Shown here piece by piece: positions 34,611 to 46,778 of a DNA stretch of 64,000 nt. Location: NCBI GenBank assembly GCA_949752795.1, contig CATKHW010000286.1, positions 372,001-436,000 of the forward strand. The letters run 5' to 3'. Within the stretch, counting starts at the first letter, position 1, and every line of letters begins with the position of its first letter. This stretch comes from Hyperoodon ampullatus. Lineage: Eukaryota; Chordata; Mammalia; Artiodactyla; Ziphiidae. Under the pieces are notes generated by a model. It worked only from the letters and a program-made list of their open reading frames with translations. It searched no databases and had not been told where the DNA came from. A program made the position numbers and the translations under genes.

Positions 34611-36349
34611 AGTCCCTTTCACTGAGGAAGGTGTAGGTCTTGTCTGTACCATAGTTGGTTTTTGGAACGGTACCTGTGCTTATATCAAACTCTGGTTTTA
34701 TGCATCACCCCACCTCTCCTTCCCCCTTAAGCAGGCATAAGCGTGTTTTCTAAATGTGAGACACTGTTCTCTTTCCTAACTCAGTTCAAGTGTAGCCATG
34801 TTTACAGGATCTTCATAAGTGATATCTTATGATACGTTTCTTTTTCTGTGTGACTTATTACACTTAGAATCATCGTACCTGAATCCACCCATTTTGCTGC
34901 TACTGGTCTTATGACATTGATTTCATGGCTGAGGGATATTCCGTCGTACGTAAGTACCACAATTTTTTGAACCATTTTTATATTTCCTGGGATATTAAAG
35001 GTGTACCCAAGTTGAGGTCCTTGTAAGCAGTGCAGCCCTAAATTTTGGGGTGGCTCTGTCTTATTGATTTTCAGTTTTCCCAAGGTATATTCCCTAGACT
35101 GGAAGTGCCCTTGGCTCTGTAGCTCTGTTGTTTACTTGTTTTAGGGAACACAATGCACTCCTCCAGAGAGGCAGTTGACAATGTACATCCCGCCCATCAG
35201 CATAACAAGGCTCCCTGTTCTCCAGGGCCTGTCTTGCCTTTCTGGTTTTTACACATTTTGTGGATGTCCCTGTTGACCAGTGAGAAGTGATACTTCTTTG
35301 TAGTGCAGATTTGCATTGTCCGCTTGCTTGCTTGGCCAAAAAGGGCATATGCGTTTTCTGCTGAATATATTCAGGAGAAAACGCATACGCCCTTTTTGGC
35401 CAAGTGCATCATTGTCGAAGTTGTGCCCCTCTTCCTGTGCTTTAAAGGCGATTCCAATGTACCTCATGAAATCTGTTTCCTGCTATTCTGCCTTGCTTTC
35501 AAGTCCGCCTCGTTGCCTTCCCTCAACAGATTTTTGGACGATAGTTGTCCTTTATTACTCGGCCAGTTTGTGAATTGCTGTGCCCCTGAGCTCCATTTTT
35601 CAACTCGTTTTTGGTGAGCTGACAGCAAGTCCAAAATTTTGGTTCAGAACCTATACTGGTTCCCGGTGGGTGGCTGAGACTTTGGTTAATTCTTCTTCCT
35701 GCCGGGAAATTACAGTGATATGTGCCCGTCCAAATGCCTAACAGCTACTCTCTCATTGGTTCTCCCTCTTCCCTTTCATCCTCTGCCAAATTGGGAACCT
35801 GTGTGAACCAGGAGGTTAAAGGGGCTGTCTCTCCAAGTTGGGAGGTTGATAGTAAAGCAGATGGAAAGTCAAACCGAAGCACCAGGAGAGGGACTATTCG
35901 TTGAGTTTTAGAAACCTTTCGTATTCACAGTGTGTCCGTTCTCTAGGTTTCCCGTACATGTTATAACTGTAGTAATATTCCCTTCAACCTGGAGAGTTGG
36001 GACCCATGGAATGAGAGCCATGCATTATTGCTTTAAAGGGTCTGCATTTGCTCACCCAATCTCACCAATTCTCTCAGTCCCTAGTGTCCAGCCTTATGCC
36101 ACATCCAGCTGTCGTTGTAGACAGGGTCATTCCAGGTTTCATCAGAGACCCTGAAGGAATTGTAAAGAATTACCCAGTTTTTTTGTTTTGTTTTTGAAAT
36201 TCCTTTTTGTAGTGGGTTTGAGCTGATTCTCGCTGCCATGTTTATGCCAGGCTAGACACACTTGTTTCCCTTATGGTGACATATCAATACATAGGTTTTA
36301 AGATTCTTACTACTCAGATATATTCCTCTGCGGGAAATATGGGGTTTTG
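34611..36349 (+). repeat. Monomer M10 (mosaic, d-like head and b-like tail)
   Basis: 1739 bp. Its head has 'gggatattaaaggtg', a class d mark. Its middle and tail have 'ccaatgtacctcatgaaat' and 'gccatgcattattgc', class b marks. First monomer with 'ttttctgctgaatat' in the palindrome (35331-35404, two mismatches). Confidence 0.9.
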
Positions 36350-38089
36350 AATCCCTTTCACTGAGGAAGGTGTAGGTCTTGTCTATTCCATAGTTGGTGT
36401 TTGGAACGGTACCTGTGCTTATATCAAACTCTGGTTTTATGCATCACCCCACCTCTTCTTCCCCCTTAAGCAGGCATAAGAGTGTTTTCTAAATGTGAGA
36501 CACTGTTCTCTTTCCTAACTCACTTCAAGTGTAGCCATGTTTATAGGATCTTCATAAGTGATATCTTATGATAAGTTTCTTTTTCTGTGTGACTTATTTC
36601 ACTTAGAATCATCGTACCTGAATCCACCCATTTTGCTGCTACTGGTCTTATGACATTGATTTCATGGCTGAGGGATATTCCATCGTACGTAAGTACCACA
36701 ATTTTTTGAACCATTTTTATATTTCCTGGGATACTTAAGGTGTACCCAAGTTGAGGTCCTTGTAAGCAGTTCAGCCCTAAATTTTGGGGTGGTTCTGTCT
36801 TATTATTTTTCAGTTTTGCCAAGGTATATTCCCTAGACTGGAAGTGCCCTTGGCTCTGTAGCTCTGTTCTTTACTTGTTTTAGGGAACACAATGCACTCC
36901 TCCAGAGAGGCAGTTGGCAATTTACATCCCACCCATCAGCATAAAAAGGCTCCCTGTTCTCCAGGGCCTGTCTTGCCTTTCTGGTTTTTACACTTTTTGT
37001 GGATGTCCCTTTTGACCCGTGGGAAGTGATACTTTTTTTGTAGTGCAGATTTGCATTGCCCGCTTGCTTGCTTGGCCAAAATGGGCGTATGCGTTTTCTG
37101 CTGAATATATTCAGGAGAAAACGCATACGCCCTTTTTGGCCAAGTGCATCATTGTCGAAGTTGTGCCCCTCTTCCTGTGCTTTAAAGGCGATACCAACGT
37201 ACCTCTTGAAATCTGTTTCCTGCTATTCTGCCTCGCTTTCAAGTCCGCCTCGTTGCCTTCCCTCAACAGATTTTTGGACGATAGTTGTCCTTTATTACTC
37301 GGCCAGTTTGTGAATTGCTGTGCCCCTGAGCTCCATTTTTCAACTCGTTTTTGGTGAGCTGTCCGCAAGTCCAAAATTTTGGTTCAGGACCTATACTGGT
37401 TCCCGGTGGGTGGCTGAGACTTTGGTTAATTCTTCTTCCTGCCGGGAAATTACAGTGATATGTGCCCGTCCAAATGCCTAACAGCTACTCTCTCATTGGT
37501 TCTCCCTCTTCCCTTTCATCCTCTGCCAAATTGGCAACCTGTGTGAACCAGGAGGTTAAAGGGGCTGTCTCTCCAAGTTGGGAGGTTGATAGTAAAGCAG
37601 ATGGAAAGTCAAACCGGAGCACCAGGAGAGGGACTTTTCGTTGAGTCTTAGAAACCTTTCGTATTCACAGTGTGTCCGTTCTCTAGGTTTCCCGTACATG
37701 TTATAGCTGTAGTAATATTCCCTTCAACCTGGAGAGTTGGGACCCATGGAATGGGTGCCTTGCATTTGTGCTTTAAAGGGTCTGCATTTGCTCACCCAAT
37801 CTCACCAATCGTCTCAGTCCCAGGTGTCCCTCTTTATGCCACATCCAGCTGTCATTGTAGATAGGGTCATTCCAGGTTTCATCAGAGACCCTGAAGGAAT
37901 TGTAAAGAATTTCCCAGTTTTTTTGTTTTGTTTTTGAAATTCTTTTTTATAGTGGGTTTGAGCTGATTCTCGCTGCCATGTTTATGCCAGTCTAGACACA
38001 CTTGATTCCCTTACGAAGACATATCAATACATACGTTTTAAGATTCTTACTAGTCAGATATATTCCTCTGCGGGAAATATGGTGTTTTG
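36350..38089 (+). repeat. Monomer M11 (mosaic, c2-like head and d-like tail)
   Basis: 1740 bp. The head carries c2 marks ('gaatccctttcac', 'ctaactcacttcaag', 'catgtttataggatc', 'tacttttttt'). At the palindrome (37071-37144) the left arm is class c ('aaaatgggcg') and the right arm is not. The tail reads 'gggtgccttgcatttgtgc' as in class d. One monomer's worth of sequence appears to have been lost by exchange. Confidence 0.88.
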
Positions 38090-39828
38090 AGTCCCTTTCA
38101 CTGAGGAAGGTGTAGGTCTTGTCTATTCCATAGTTGGTTTTTGGAACGGTACCTGTGCTTATATCAAACTCTGGTTTTATGCATCACCCCACCTCTCCTT
38201 CCCACTTAAGCAGGCAAAAGAGTGTTTTCTAAATGTGAGACACTGTTCTCTTTCCTAACTCAGTTCAAGTGTAGCCATGTTTACAGGATCTTCATAAGTG
38301 ATATCTTATGATAAGTTTCTTTTTCTATGTAACTTAAATCACTTATTATCATCGTACCTGAATCCACCCATTTTGCTGCTACTGGTCTTATGACATTGAT
38401 TTCATGGCTGAGGGATATTCCATCGTACGTAAGTACCACAATTTTTTGAACCATTTTTATATTTCCTGGGATATTTAAGGTGTACCCAAGTTGAGGTCCT
38501 TGTAAGCAGTGCAGCCCTAAATTTTGGGATGGCTCTGTCTTATTGATTTTCAGTTTTCCCAAGGTATATTCCCTAGACTGGAAGTGCCCTTGGCTCTGTA
38601 GCTCTATTCTTTACTTGTTTTAGGGAACACAATGCACTCCTCCAGAGAGGCAGTTGGCAATGTACATCCCGCCCATCAGCATAACAAGGCTCCCTGTTCT
38701 CCAGGGCCTGTCTTGCCTTTCTGGTTTTTACACATTTTGTGGATGTCCCTGTTGACCGGTGAGAAGTGATACTTCTTTGTAGTGCAGATTTGCATTGCCC
38801 GCTTGCTTGCTTGGCCAAAAAGGGCGTATGCATTTTCTGCTGAATATATTCAGGAGAAAACGCATACGCCCTTTTTGGCCAAGTGCATCATTGTCGAAGT
38901 TGTGCCCCTCTTCCTGTGCTTTAAAAGTGATTCCAACGTACCTCTTGAAATCTGTTTCCTGCTATTCTGCCTCGCTTTCAAGTCCGCCTCGTTGCCTTCC
39001 CTCAACAGATTTTTGGACGATAGTTGTCCTTTATTACTCGGCCAGTGTGTGAATTGCTGTGCCCCTGAGCTCCATTTTTCAACTCGTTTTTGGTGAGCTG
39101 TCCGCAAGTCCAAAATTTTGGTTCAGGACCTATACTGGTTCCCGGTCGGTGGCTGAGACTTTGGTTAATTCTTCTTCCTGCCGGGAAATTACAGTGATAT
39201 GTGCCCGTCCAAATGCCTAACAGCTACACTCTCATTGGTTCTCCCTATTCCCTTTCATCCTCTGCCAAATTGGCAACCTGTGTGAACCAGGAGGTTAAAG
39301 GGGCTGTCTCTCCAAGTTGGGAGGTTGATAGTAAAGCAGATGGAAAGTCAAACCGGAGCACCAGGAGAGGGACTTTTCGTTGAGTCTTAGAAACTTTTCG
39401 TATTCACAGTGTGTCCGTTCTCTAGGTTTCCCGTACATGTTATAGCTGTAGTAATATTCCCTTCAACCTGGAGAGTTGGGAGCCATGGAATGGGGGCCAG
39501 GCATTTGTGCTTCAAAGGGTCTGCATTTGGTCACCCAATCTCACCAATCGTCACAGTCGCAAGTGTCCCTCCTTATGCCACATCCAGCTGTCATTGTAGA
39601 TAGGGTCATTCCAGGTTTCATCAGAGACCCTGAAGGAATTGTAAAGAATTTCCCAGTTTTTTTGTTTTGTTTTTGAAATTCCTTTTTATATTGGGTTTGA
39701 GCTGATTCTCACTGCCATGTTTATGCCAGTCTAGTCACACTTGATTCCCTTACGGAGACATATCAATACATAGGTTTTAAGATTCTTACTAGTCAGATAT
39801 ATTCCTCTGCGGGAAATATGGTGTTTTG
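38090..39828 (+). repeat. Monomer M12, class a1 (start of HOR copy 1)
   Basis: Class a mark 'tctatgtaacttaaatc'. a1 marks are 'ctttaaaagtgattcc' and 'ggccagtgtgtgaattg'. Palindrome 38810-38883 with two mismatches. Counterpart of M19, offset 12168 bp. Confidence 0.95.
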
Positions 39829-41567
39829 AGTCCCTTTTACTGAGGAAGGTGTAGGTCTTGTCTATTCCATAGTTGGTTTTTGGAACGGTACCTGTGCTTA
39901 TATCAAACTCTGGTTTTATGCATCACCCCACCACTCCTTCCCACTTAATCAGGCAAAAGAGTGTTTTCTAAATGTGAGACACTGTTCTCTTTCCTAACTC
40001 AGTTCAAGTGTAGCCATGTTTACAGGATCTTCATAAGTGATATCTTATGATAAGTTTCTTTTTCTGTGTAACTTAATTCGCTTATTATCATCGTACCTGA
40101 ATCCACCCATTTTGCTGCTACTGGTCTTATGACATTGATTTCATGGCTGAGGGATATTCCATCGTACGTAAGTACCACAATTTTTTGAACCATTTTTATA
40201 TTTCCTGGGGTATTTAAGGTGTACCCAAGTTGAGGTCCTTGTAAGCAGTGCAGCCCTAAATTTTGGGATGGCTCTGTCTTATTGATTTTCAGTTTTCCCA
40301 AGGTATATTCCCTAGACTGGAAGTGCCCTTGGCTCTGTAGCTCTATTCTTTACTTGTTTTAGGGAACACAATGCACTCCTCCAGAGAGGCAGTTGACAAT
40401 TTACATCCCACCCATCAGCATAACAAGGCTCCCTGTTCTCCAGGGCCTGTCTTGCATTTCTGGTTTTTACACATTTTGTGGATGTCCCTGTTGACCAGTG
40501 AGAAGTGATACTTCTTTTTAGTGCAGATTTGCATTGCCCGCTTGCTTGCTTGGCCAAAAAGGGCGTATGCGTTTTCTGCTGAATATATTCAGGAGAAAAC
40601 GCATACGCCCTTTGTGGCCAAGTGCATCATTGTCGAAGTTGTGCCCCTCTTCCTGTGCTTTAAAGGCGATTCCAATGTACCTCATGAAATCTGTCTCCTG
40701 CTATTCTGCCTTGCTTTCAAGTCCGCCTCGTTGCCTTCCCTCAACAGATTTTTGGACGATAGTTTTCCTTTATTACTCGGCCAGTTTGTGAATTGCTGTG
40801 CCCCTGAGCTCCATTTTTCAACTCGTTTTTGGTGAGCTGACAGCAAGTCCAAAATTTTGGTTCAGAACCTATACTGGTTCCCGGTGGGTGGCTGAGACTT
40901 TGGTTAATTCTTCTTCCTGCCGGGAAATTACAGTGATATGTGCCCGTCCAAATGCCTAACAGCTACTCTCTCATTGGTTCTCCCTCTTCCCTTTCATCCT
41001 CTGCCAAATTGGGAACCTGTGTGAACCAGGAGGTTAAAGGGGCTGTCTCTCCAAGTTGGGAGGTTGATAGTAAAGCAGATGGAAAGTCAAACCGAAGCAC
41101 CAGGAGAGGGACTATTCGTTGAGTTTTAGAAACCTTTCGTATTCACAGTGTGTCCGTTCTCTAGGTTTCCCGTACATGTTATAACTGTAGTAATATTCCC
41201 TTCAACCTGGAGAGTTGGGACCCATGGAATGGGAGCCATGCATTATTGCTTTAAAGGGTCTGCATTTGCTCACCCAATCTCACCAATTCTCTCAGTCCCT
41301 AGTGTCCAGCCTTATGCCACATCCAGCTGTCGTTGTAGATAGGGTCATTCCAGGTTTCATCAGAGACCCTGAAGGAATTGTAAAGAATTACCCAGTTTTT
41401 TTGTTTTGTTTTTGAAATTCCTTTTTGTAGTGGGTTTGAGCTGATTCTCGCTGCCATGTTTATGCCAGGCTAGACACACTTGTTTCCCTTACGGTGACAT
41501 ATCAATACATAGGTTTTAAGATTCTTACTACTCAGATATATTCCTCTGCGGGAAATATGGGGTTTTG
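39829..41567 (+). repeat. Monomer M13, class b1
   Basis: Class b mark 'gtgtaacttaattcgc'. b1 marks are 'cctggggtatttaagg' and 'gaaatctgtctcctgc'. Palindrome 40549-40622 with 'ccctttgtggcc'. Counterpart of M20. Confidence 0.95.
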
Positions 41568-43300
41568 AATCCCTTTCACTGAGGAAGGTGTAGGTCTTGT
41601 CTATTCCATAGTTGGTGTTTGGAACGGTACCTGTGCTTATATCAAACTCTGGTTTTATGCATCACCCCACCTCTTCTTCCCCCTTAAGCAGGTATAAGAG
41701 TGTTTTCTAAATGTGAGACACTGTTCTCTTTCCTAACTCAGTTCAAGTGTAGCCATGTTTACAGGATCTTCATAAGTGATATCTTATGATAAGTTTCTTT
41801 TTCTGTGTGACTTATTTCACTTAGAATCATCGTACCTGAATCCACCCATTTTGCTGCTACTGGTCTTATGACATTGATTTCATGGCTGAGGGATATTCCA
41901 TCGTACGTAAGTACCACAATTTTTTGAACCATTTTTATATTTCCTGGGATACTTAAGGTGTACCCAAGTTGAGGTCCTTGTAAGCAGTGCAGCCCTAAAT
42001 TTTGGGGTGGCTCTGTATTATTATTTTTCAGTTTTCCCAAGGTATATTCCTAGACTGGAAGTGCCCTTGGCTCTGTAGCTCTGTTCTTTACTTGTTTTAG
42101 GGAACACATCCTCCAGAGAGGCAGTTGGCAATTTACATCCCGCCCATCAGCATAACAAGGCTCCCTGTTCTCCAGGGCCTGTCTTGCCTTTCTGGTTTTT
42201 ACACTTTTTGTGGATGTCCCTTTTGACCCGTGGGAAGTGATACTTTTTTTGTAGTGCAGATTTGCATTGCCCGCTTGCTTGCTTGGCCAAAATGGGCGTA
42301 TGCGTTTTCTCCTGAATATATTCACCAGAAAACGCATACACCCTTTTTGGCCAAGTGCATCATTGTCGAAGTTGGGCCCCTCTTCCTGTGCTTTAAAGGC
42401 GATTAGAACGTACCTCTTGAAATCTGTTTCCTGCTATTCTGCCTCGCTTTCAAGTCCACCTCGCTGCTTTCCCTCAACAGGTTTTTGGACGATAGTTGTC
42501 CTTTATTACTCGGCCAGTTTGTGAATTGCTGTGCCCCTGAGCTCCATTTTTCAACTCGTTTTTGGTGATCTGACCGCAAGTCCAAAATTTTGGTTCAGGA
42601 CCTATACTGGTTCCCGGTGGGTGGCTGAGACTTTGGTTAATTCTTCCTCCTGCCGGGAAATTACAGTGACATGTGCCCGTCCAAATGCCTAACAGCTGCT
42701 CTCTCATTGGTTCTCCCTCTTCCCTTTCATCCTCTGCCAAATTGGAAACCTGTGTGAACCAGGAGGTTAAAGGGGCTGTCCCTCCAAGTTGGGAGGTTGA
42801 TAGTAAAGCAGATGTAAAGTCAAACCGGAGCACCAGGAGAGGGACTATTCGTTGAGTCTTAGAAACCTTTCGTATTCACAGTGTGTCCGTTCTCTAGGTT
42901 TCCCATACATGTTATAGCTGTAGTAACATTCCCTTCAACCTGGAGAGTTTGGACCCATGGAATGGGTGCCAGGCATTTGTGCTTCAAAGTGTCTGCATTT
43001 GGTCACCCAATCTCACCAATCGTCACAGTCCCAAGTGTCCCTCCTTATGCCACATCCAGCTGTCGTTGTAGATAGGGTCATTCCAGCTTTCATCAGAGAC
43101 CCTGAAGGAATTGTAAAGAATTTCCCAGTTTTTTTGTTTTGTTTTTGAAATTCCTTTTTATAGTGGGTTTGAGCTGATTCTCGCTGCCATGTTTATGCCA
43201 GTCTAGACACACTTGATTCCCTTACGGAGACATATCAATACATAGGTTTTAAGATTCTTACTAGTCAGATATATTCCTCTGTGGGAAATATGGGGTTTTG
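41568..43300 (+). repeat. Monomer M14, class c1 (1733 bp)
   Basis: Short monomer: 'gggaacacatcctcc' lacks six bases and 'tatattcctagactgg' lacks one, offset by one extra t in 'tacttttttt'. Palindrome 42282-42355 with four mismatches (class c: 'aaaatggg', 'ttcaccag'). Counterpart of M21, which shares both deletions. Confidence 0.95.
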
Positions 43301-45039
43301 AGTCCCTTTCACTGAGGAAGGTGTAGGTCTTGTCTATTCCATAGTTGGTTTTTGGAACGGTACCTGTGCTTATATCAAACTCTGGTTTTATGCATCACCC
43401 CACCTCTCCTTCCCCCTTAAGCAGGCATAAGAGTGTTTTCTAAATGTGAGACACTGTTCTCTTTCCTAACTCAGTTCAAGTGTAGCCATGTTTACAGGAT
43501 CTTCATAAGTGATATCTTATGATAAGTTTCTTTTTCTGTGTGACTTATTTCACTTAGAATCATCGTACCTGAATCCACCCATTTTGCTGCTACTGGTCTT
43601 ATGACATTGATTTCATGGCTGAGGGATATTCCATCGTACGTAAGTACCACAATTTTTTGAACCATTTTTATATTTCCTGGGATATTAAAGGTGTACCCAA
43701 GTTGAGGTCCTTGTAAGCAGTGCAGCCCTAAATTTTGGGGTGGCTCTGTCTTATTGATTTTCAGTTTTCCCAAGGTATATTCCCTAGACTGGAAGTGCCC
43801 TTGGCTCTGTAGCTCTGTTGTTTACTTGTTTTAGGGAACACAATGCACTCCTCCAGAGAGGCAGTTGACAATTTACATCCCACCCATCAGCATAACAAGG
43901 CTCCCTGTTCTCCAGGGCCTGTCTTGCCTTTCTGGTTTTTACACATTTTGTGGATGTCCCTTTTGACCGGTGAGAAGTGATACTTCTTTGTAGTGCAGAT
44001 TTGCATTGCCCGCTTGCTTGCTTGGCCAAGAAGGGCGTATGCGTTTTCTGCTGAATATATTCAGGAGAAAACGCATACGCCCTTTTTGGCCAAGTGCATC
44101 ATTGTTGAAGTTGTGCCCCTCTTCCTGTGCTTTAAAGGCGATTCCAACCTACCTCTTGAAATCTGTTTCCTGCTATTCTGCCTCGCTTTCAAGTCTGCCT
44201 CGTTGCCTTCCCTCAACAGATTTTTGGACGATAGTTGTCCTTTATTACTCGGCCAGTTTGTGAATTGCTGTGCCCCTGAGGTCCATTTTTCAACTCGTTT
44301 TTGGTGAGCTGTCCGCAAGTCCAAAATTTTGGTTCAGGACCTATACTGGTTCCCGGTGGGTGGCTGAGACTTTGGTTAATTCTTCTTCCTGCCGGGAAAT
44401 TACAGTGATATGTGCCCGTCCAAATGCCTAACAGCTACTCTCTCATTGGTTCTCCCTCTTCCCTTTCATCCTCTGCCAAATTGGCAACGTGTGTGAACCA
44501 GGAGGTTAAAGGGGCTGTCTCTCCAAGTTGGGAGGTTGATAGTAAAGCAGATGGAAAGTCAAACCGGAGCACCAGGAGAGGGACTTTTCGTTGAGTCTTA
44601 GAAACCTTTCGTATTCACAGTGTGTCCGTTCTCTAGGTTTCCCGTACATGTTATAGCTGTAGTAATATTCCCTTCAACCTGGAGAGTTGGGACCCATGGA
44701 ATGGGTGCCTTGCATTTGTGCTTTAAAGGGTCTGCATTTGCTCACCCAATCTCACCAATCGTCTCAGTCCCAGGTGTCCCTCTTTATGCCACATCCAGCT
44801 GTCATTGTAGATAGGGTCATTCCAGGTTTCATCAGAGACCCTGAAGGAATTGTAAAGAATTTCCCAGTTTTTTTGTTTTGTTTTTGAAATTCTTTTTTAT
44901 AGTGGGTTTGAGCTGATTCTCGCTGCCATGTTTATGCCAGTCTAGACACACTTGATTCCCTTACGAAGACATATCAATACATACGTTTTAAGATTCTTAC
45001 TAGTCAGATATATTCCTCTGCGGGAAATATGGTGTTTTG
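43301..45039 (+). repeat. Monomer M15, class d1
   Basis: Class d marks 'gggatattaaaggtg' and 'gattccaacctacctc'. Preceding tail has the d1-linked 'ctgtccctccaagttgg'. Palindrome 44021-44094 with two mismatches ('ggccaagaagg'). Counterpart of M22. Confidence 0.95.
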
Positions 45040-46778
45040 AGTCCCTTTCACTGAGGAAGGTGTAGGTCTTGTCTATTCCATAGTTGGTTTTTGGAACGGT
45101 ACCTGTGCTTATATCAAACTCTGGTTTTATGCATCACCCCACCTCTCCTTCCCACTTAAGCAGGCAAAAGAGTGTTTTCTAAATGTGAGACACTGTTCTC
45201 TTTCCTAACTCAGTTCAAGTGTAGCCATGTTTACAGGATCTTCATAAGTGATATCTTATGATAAGTTTCTTTTTCTATGTAACTTAAATCACTTATTATC
45301 ATCGTACCTGAATCCACCCATTTTGCTGCTACTGGTCTTATGACATTGATTTCATGGCTGAGAGATATTCCATCGTACGTAAGTACCACAATTTTTTGAA
45401 CCATTTTTATATTTCCTGGGATATTTAAGGTGTACCCAAGTTGAGGTCCTTGTAAGCAGTGCAGCCCTAAATTTTGGGATGGCTCTGTCTTATTGATTTT
45501 CAGTTTTCCCAAGGTATATTCCCTAGACTGGAAGTGCCCTTGGCTCTGTAGCTCTATTCTTTACTTGTTTTAGGGAACACAATGCACTCCTCCAGAGAGG
45601 CAGTTGGCAATGTACATCCCGCCCATCAGCATAACAAGGCTCCCTGTTCTCCAGGGCCTGTCTTGCCTTTCTGGTTTTTACACATTTTGTGGATGTCCCT
45701 GTTGACCGGTGAGAAGTGATACTTCTTTGTAGTGCAGATTTGCATTGCCCGCTTGCTTGCTTGGCCAAAAAGGGCGTATGCATTTTCTGCTGAATATATT
45801 CAGGAGAAAACGCATACGCCCTTTTTGGCCAAGTGCATCATTGTCGAAGTTGTGCCCCTCTTCCTGTGCTTTAAAGGCGATACCAACGTACCTCTTGAAA
45901 TCTGTTTCCTGCTATTCTGCCTCGCTTTCAAGTCCGCCTCGTTGCCTTCCCTCAACAGATTTTTGGACGATAGTTGTCCTTTATTACTCGGCCAGTTTGT
46001 GAATTGCTGTGCCCCTGAGCTCCATTTTTCAACTCGTTTTTGGTGAGCTGTCCGCAAGTCCAAAATTTTGGTTCAGGACCTATACTGGTTCCCGGTCGGT
46101 GGCTGAGACTTTGGTTAATTCTTCTTCCTGCCGGGAAATTACAGTGATATGTGCCCGTCCAAATGCCTAACAGCTACACTCTCATTGGTTCTCCCTATTC
46201 CCTTTCATCCTCTGCCAAATTGACAACCTGTGTGAACCAGGAGGTTAAAGGGGCTGTCTCTCCAAGTTGGGAGGTTGATAGTAAAGCAGATGGAAAGTCA
46301 AACCGGAGCACCAGGAGAGGGACTTTTCGTTGAGTCTTAGAAACCTTTCGTATTCACAGTGTGTCCGTTCTCTAGGTTTCCCGTACATGTTATCGCTGTA
46401 GTAATATTCCCTTCAACCTGGAGAGTTGGGAGCCATGGAATGGGGGCCAGGCATTTGTGCTTCAAAGGGTCTGCATTTGGTCACCCAATCTCACCAATCG
46501 TCTCAGTCCCAAGTGTCCCTCCTTATGCCACATCCAGCTGTCATTGTAGATAGGGTCATTCCAGGTTTCATCAGAGACCCTGAAGGAATTGTAAAGAATT
46601 TCCCAGTTTTTTTGTTTTGTTTTTGAAATTCCTTTTTATATTGGGTTTGAGCTGATTCTCACTGCCATGTTTCTGCCAGTCGAGTCACACTTGATTCCCT
46701 TACGGAGACATATCAATACATAGGTTTTAAGATTCTTACTAGTCAGATATATTCCTCTGCGGGAAATATGGTGTTTTG
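45040..46778 (+). repeat. Monomer M16, class a2
   Basis: Class a head 'tctatgtaacttaaatc' with the a2 mark 'ggcgataccaacg'. 'catgtttctgccagtc' near 46666 is shared only with M23. Palindrome 45760-45833 with two mismatches. Followed directly by c2, with b2 missing. Confidence 0.95.
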
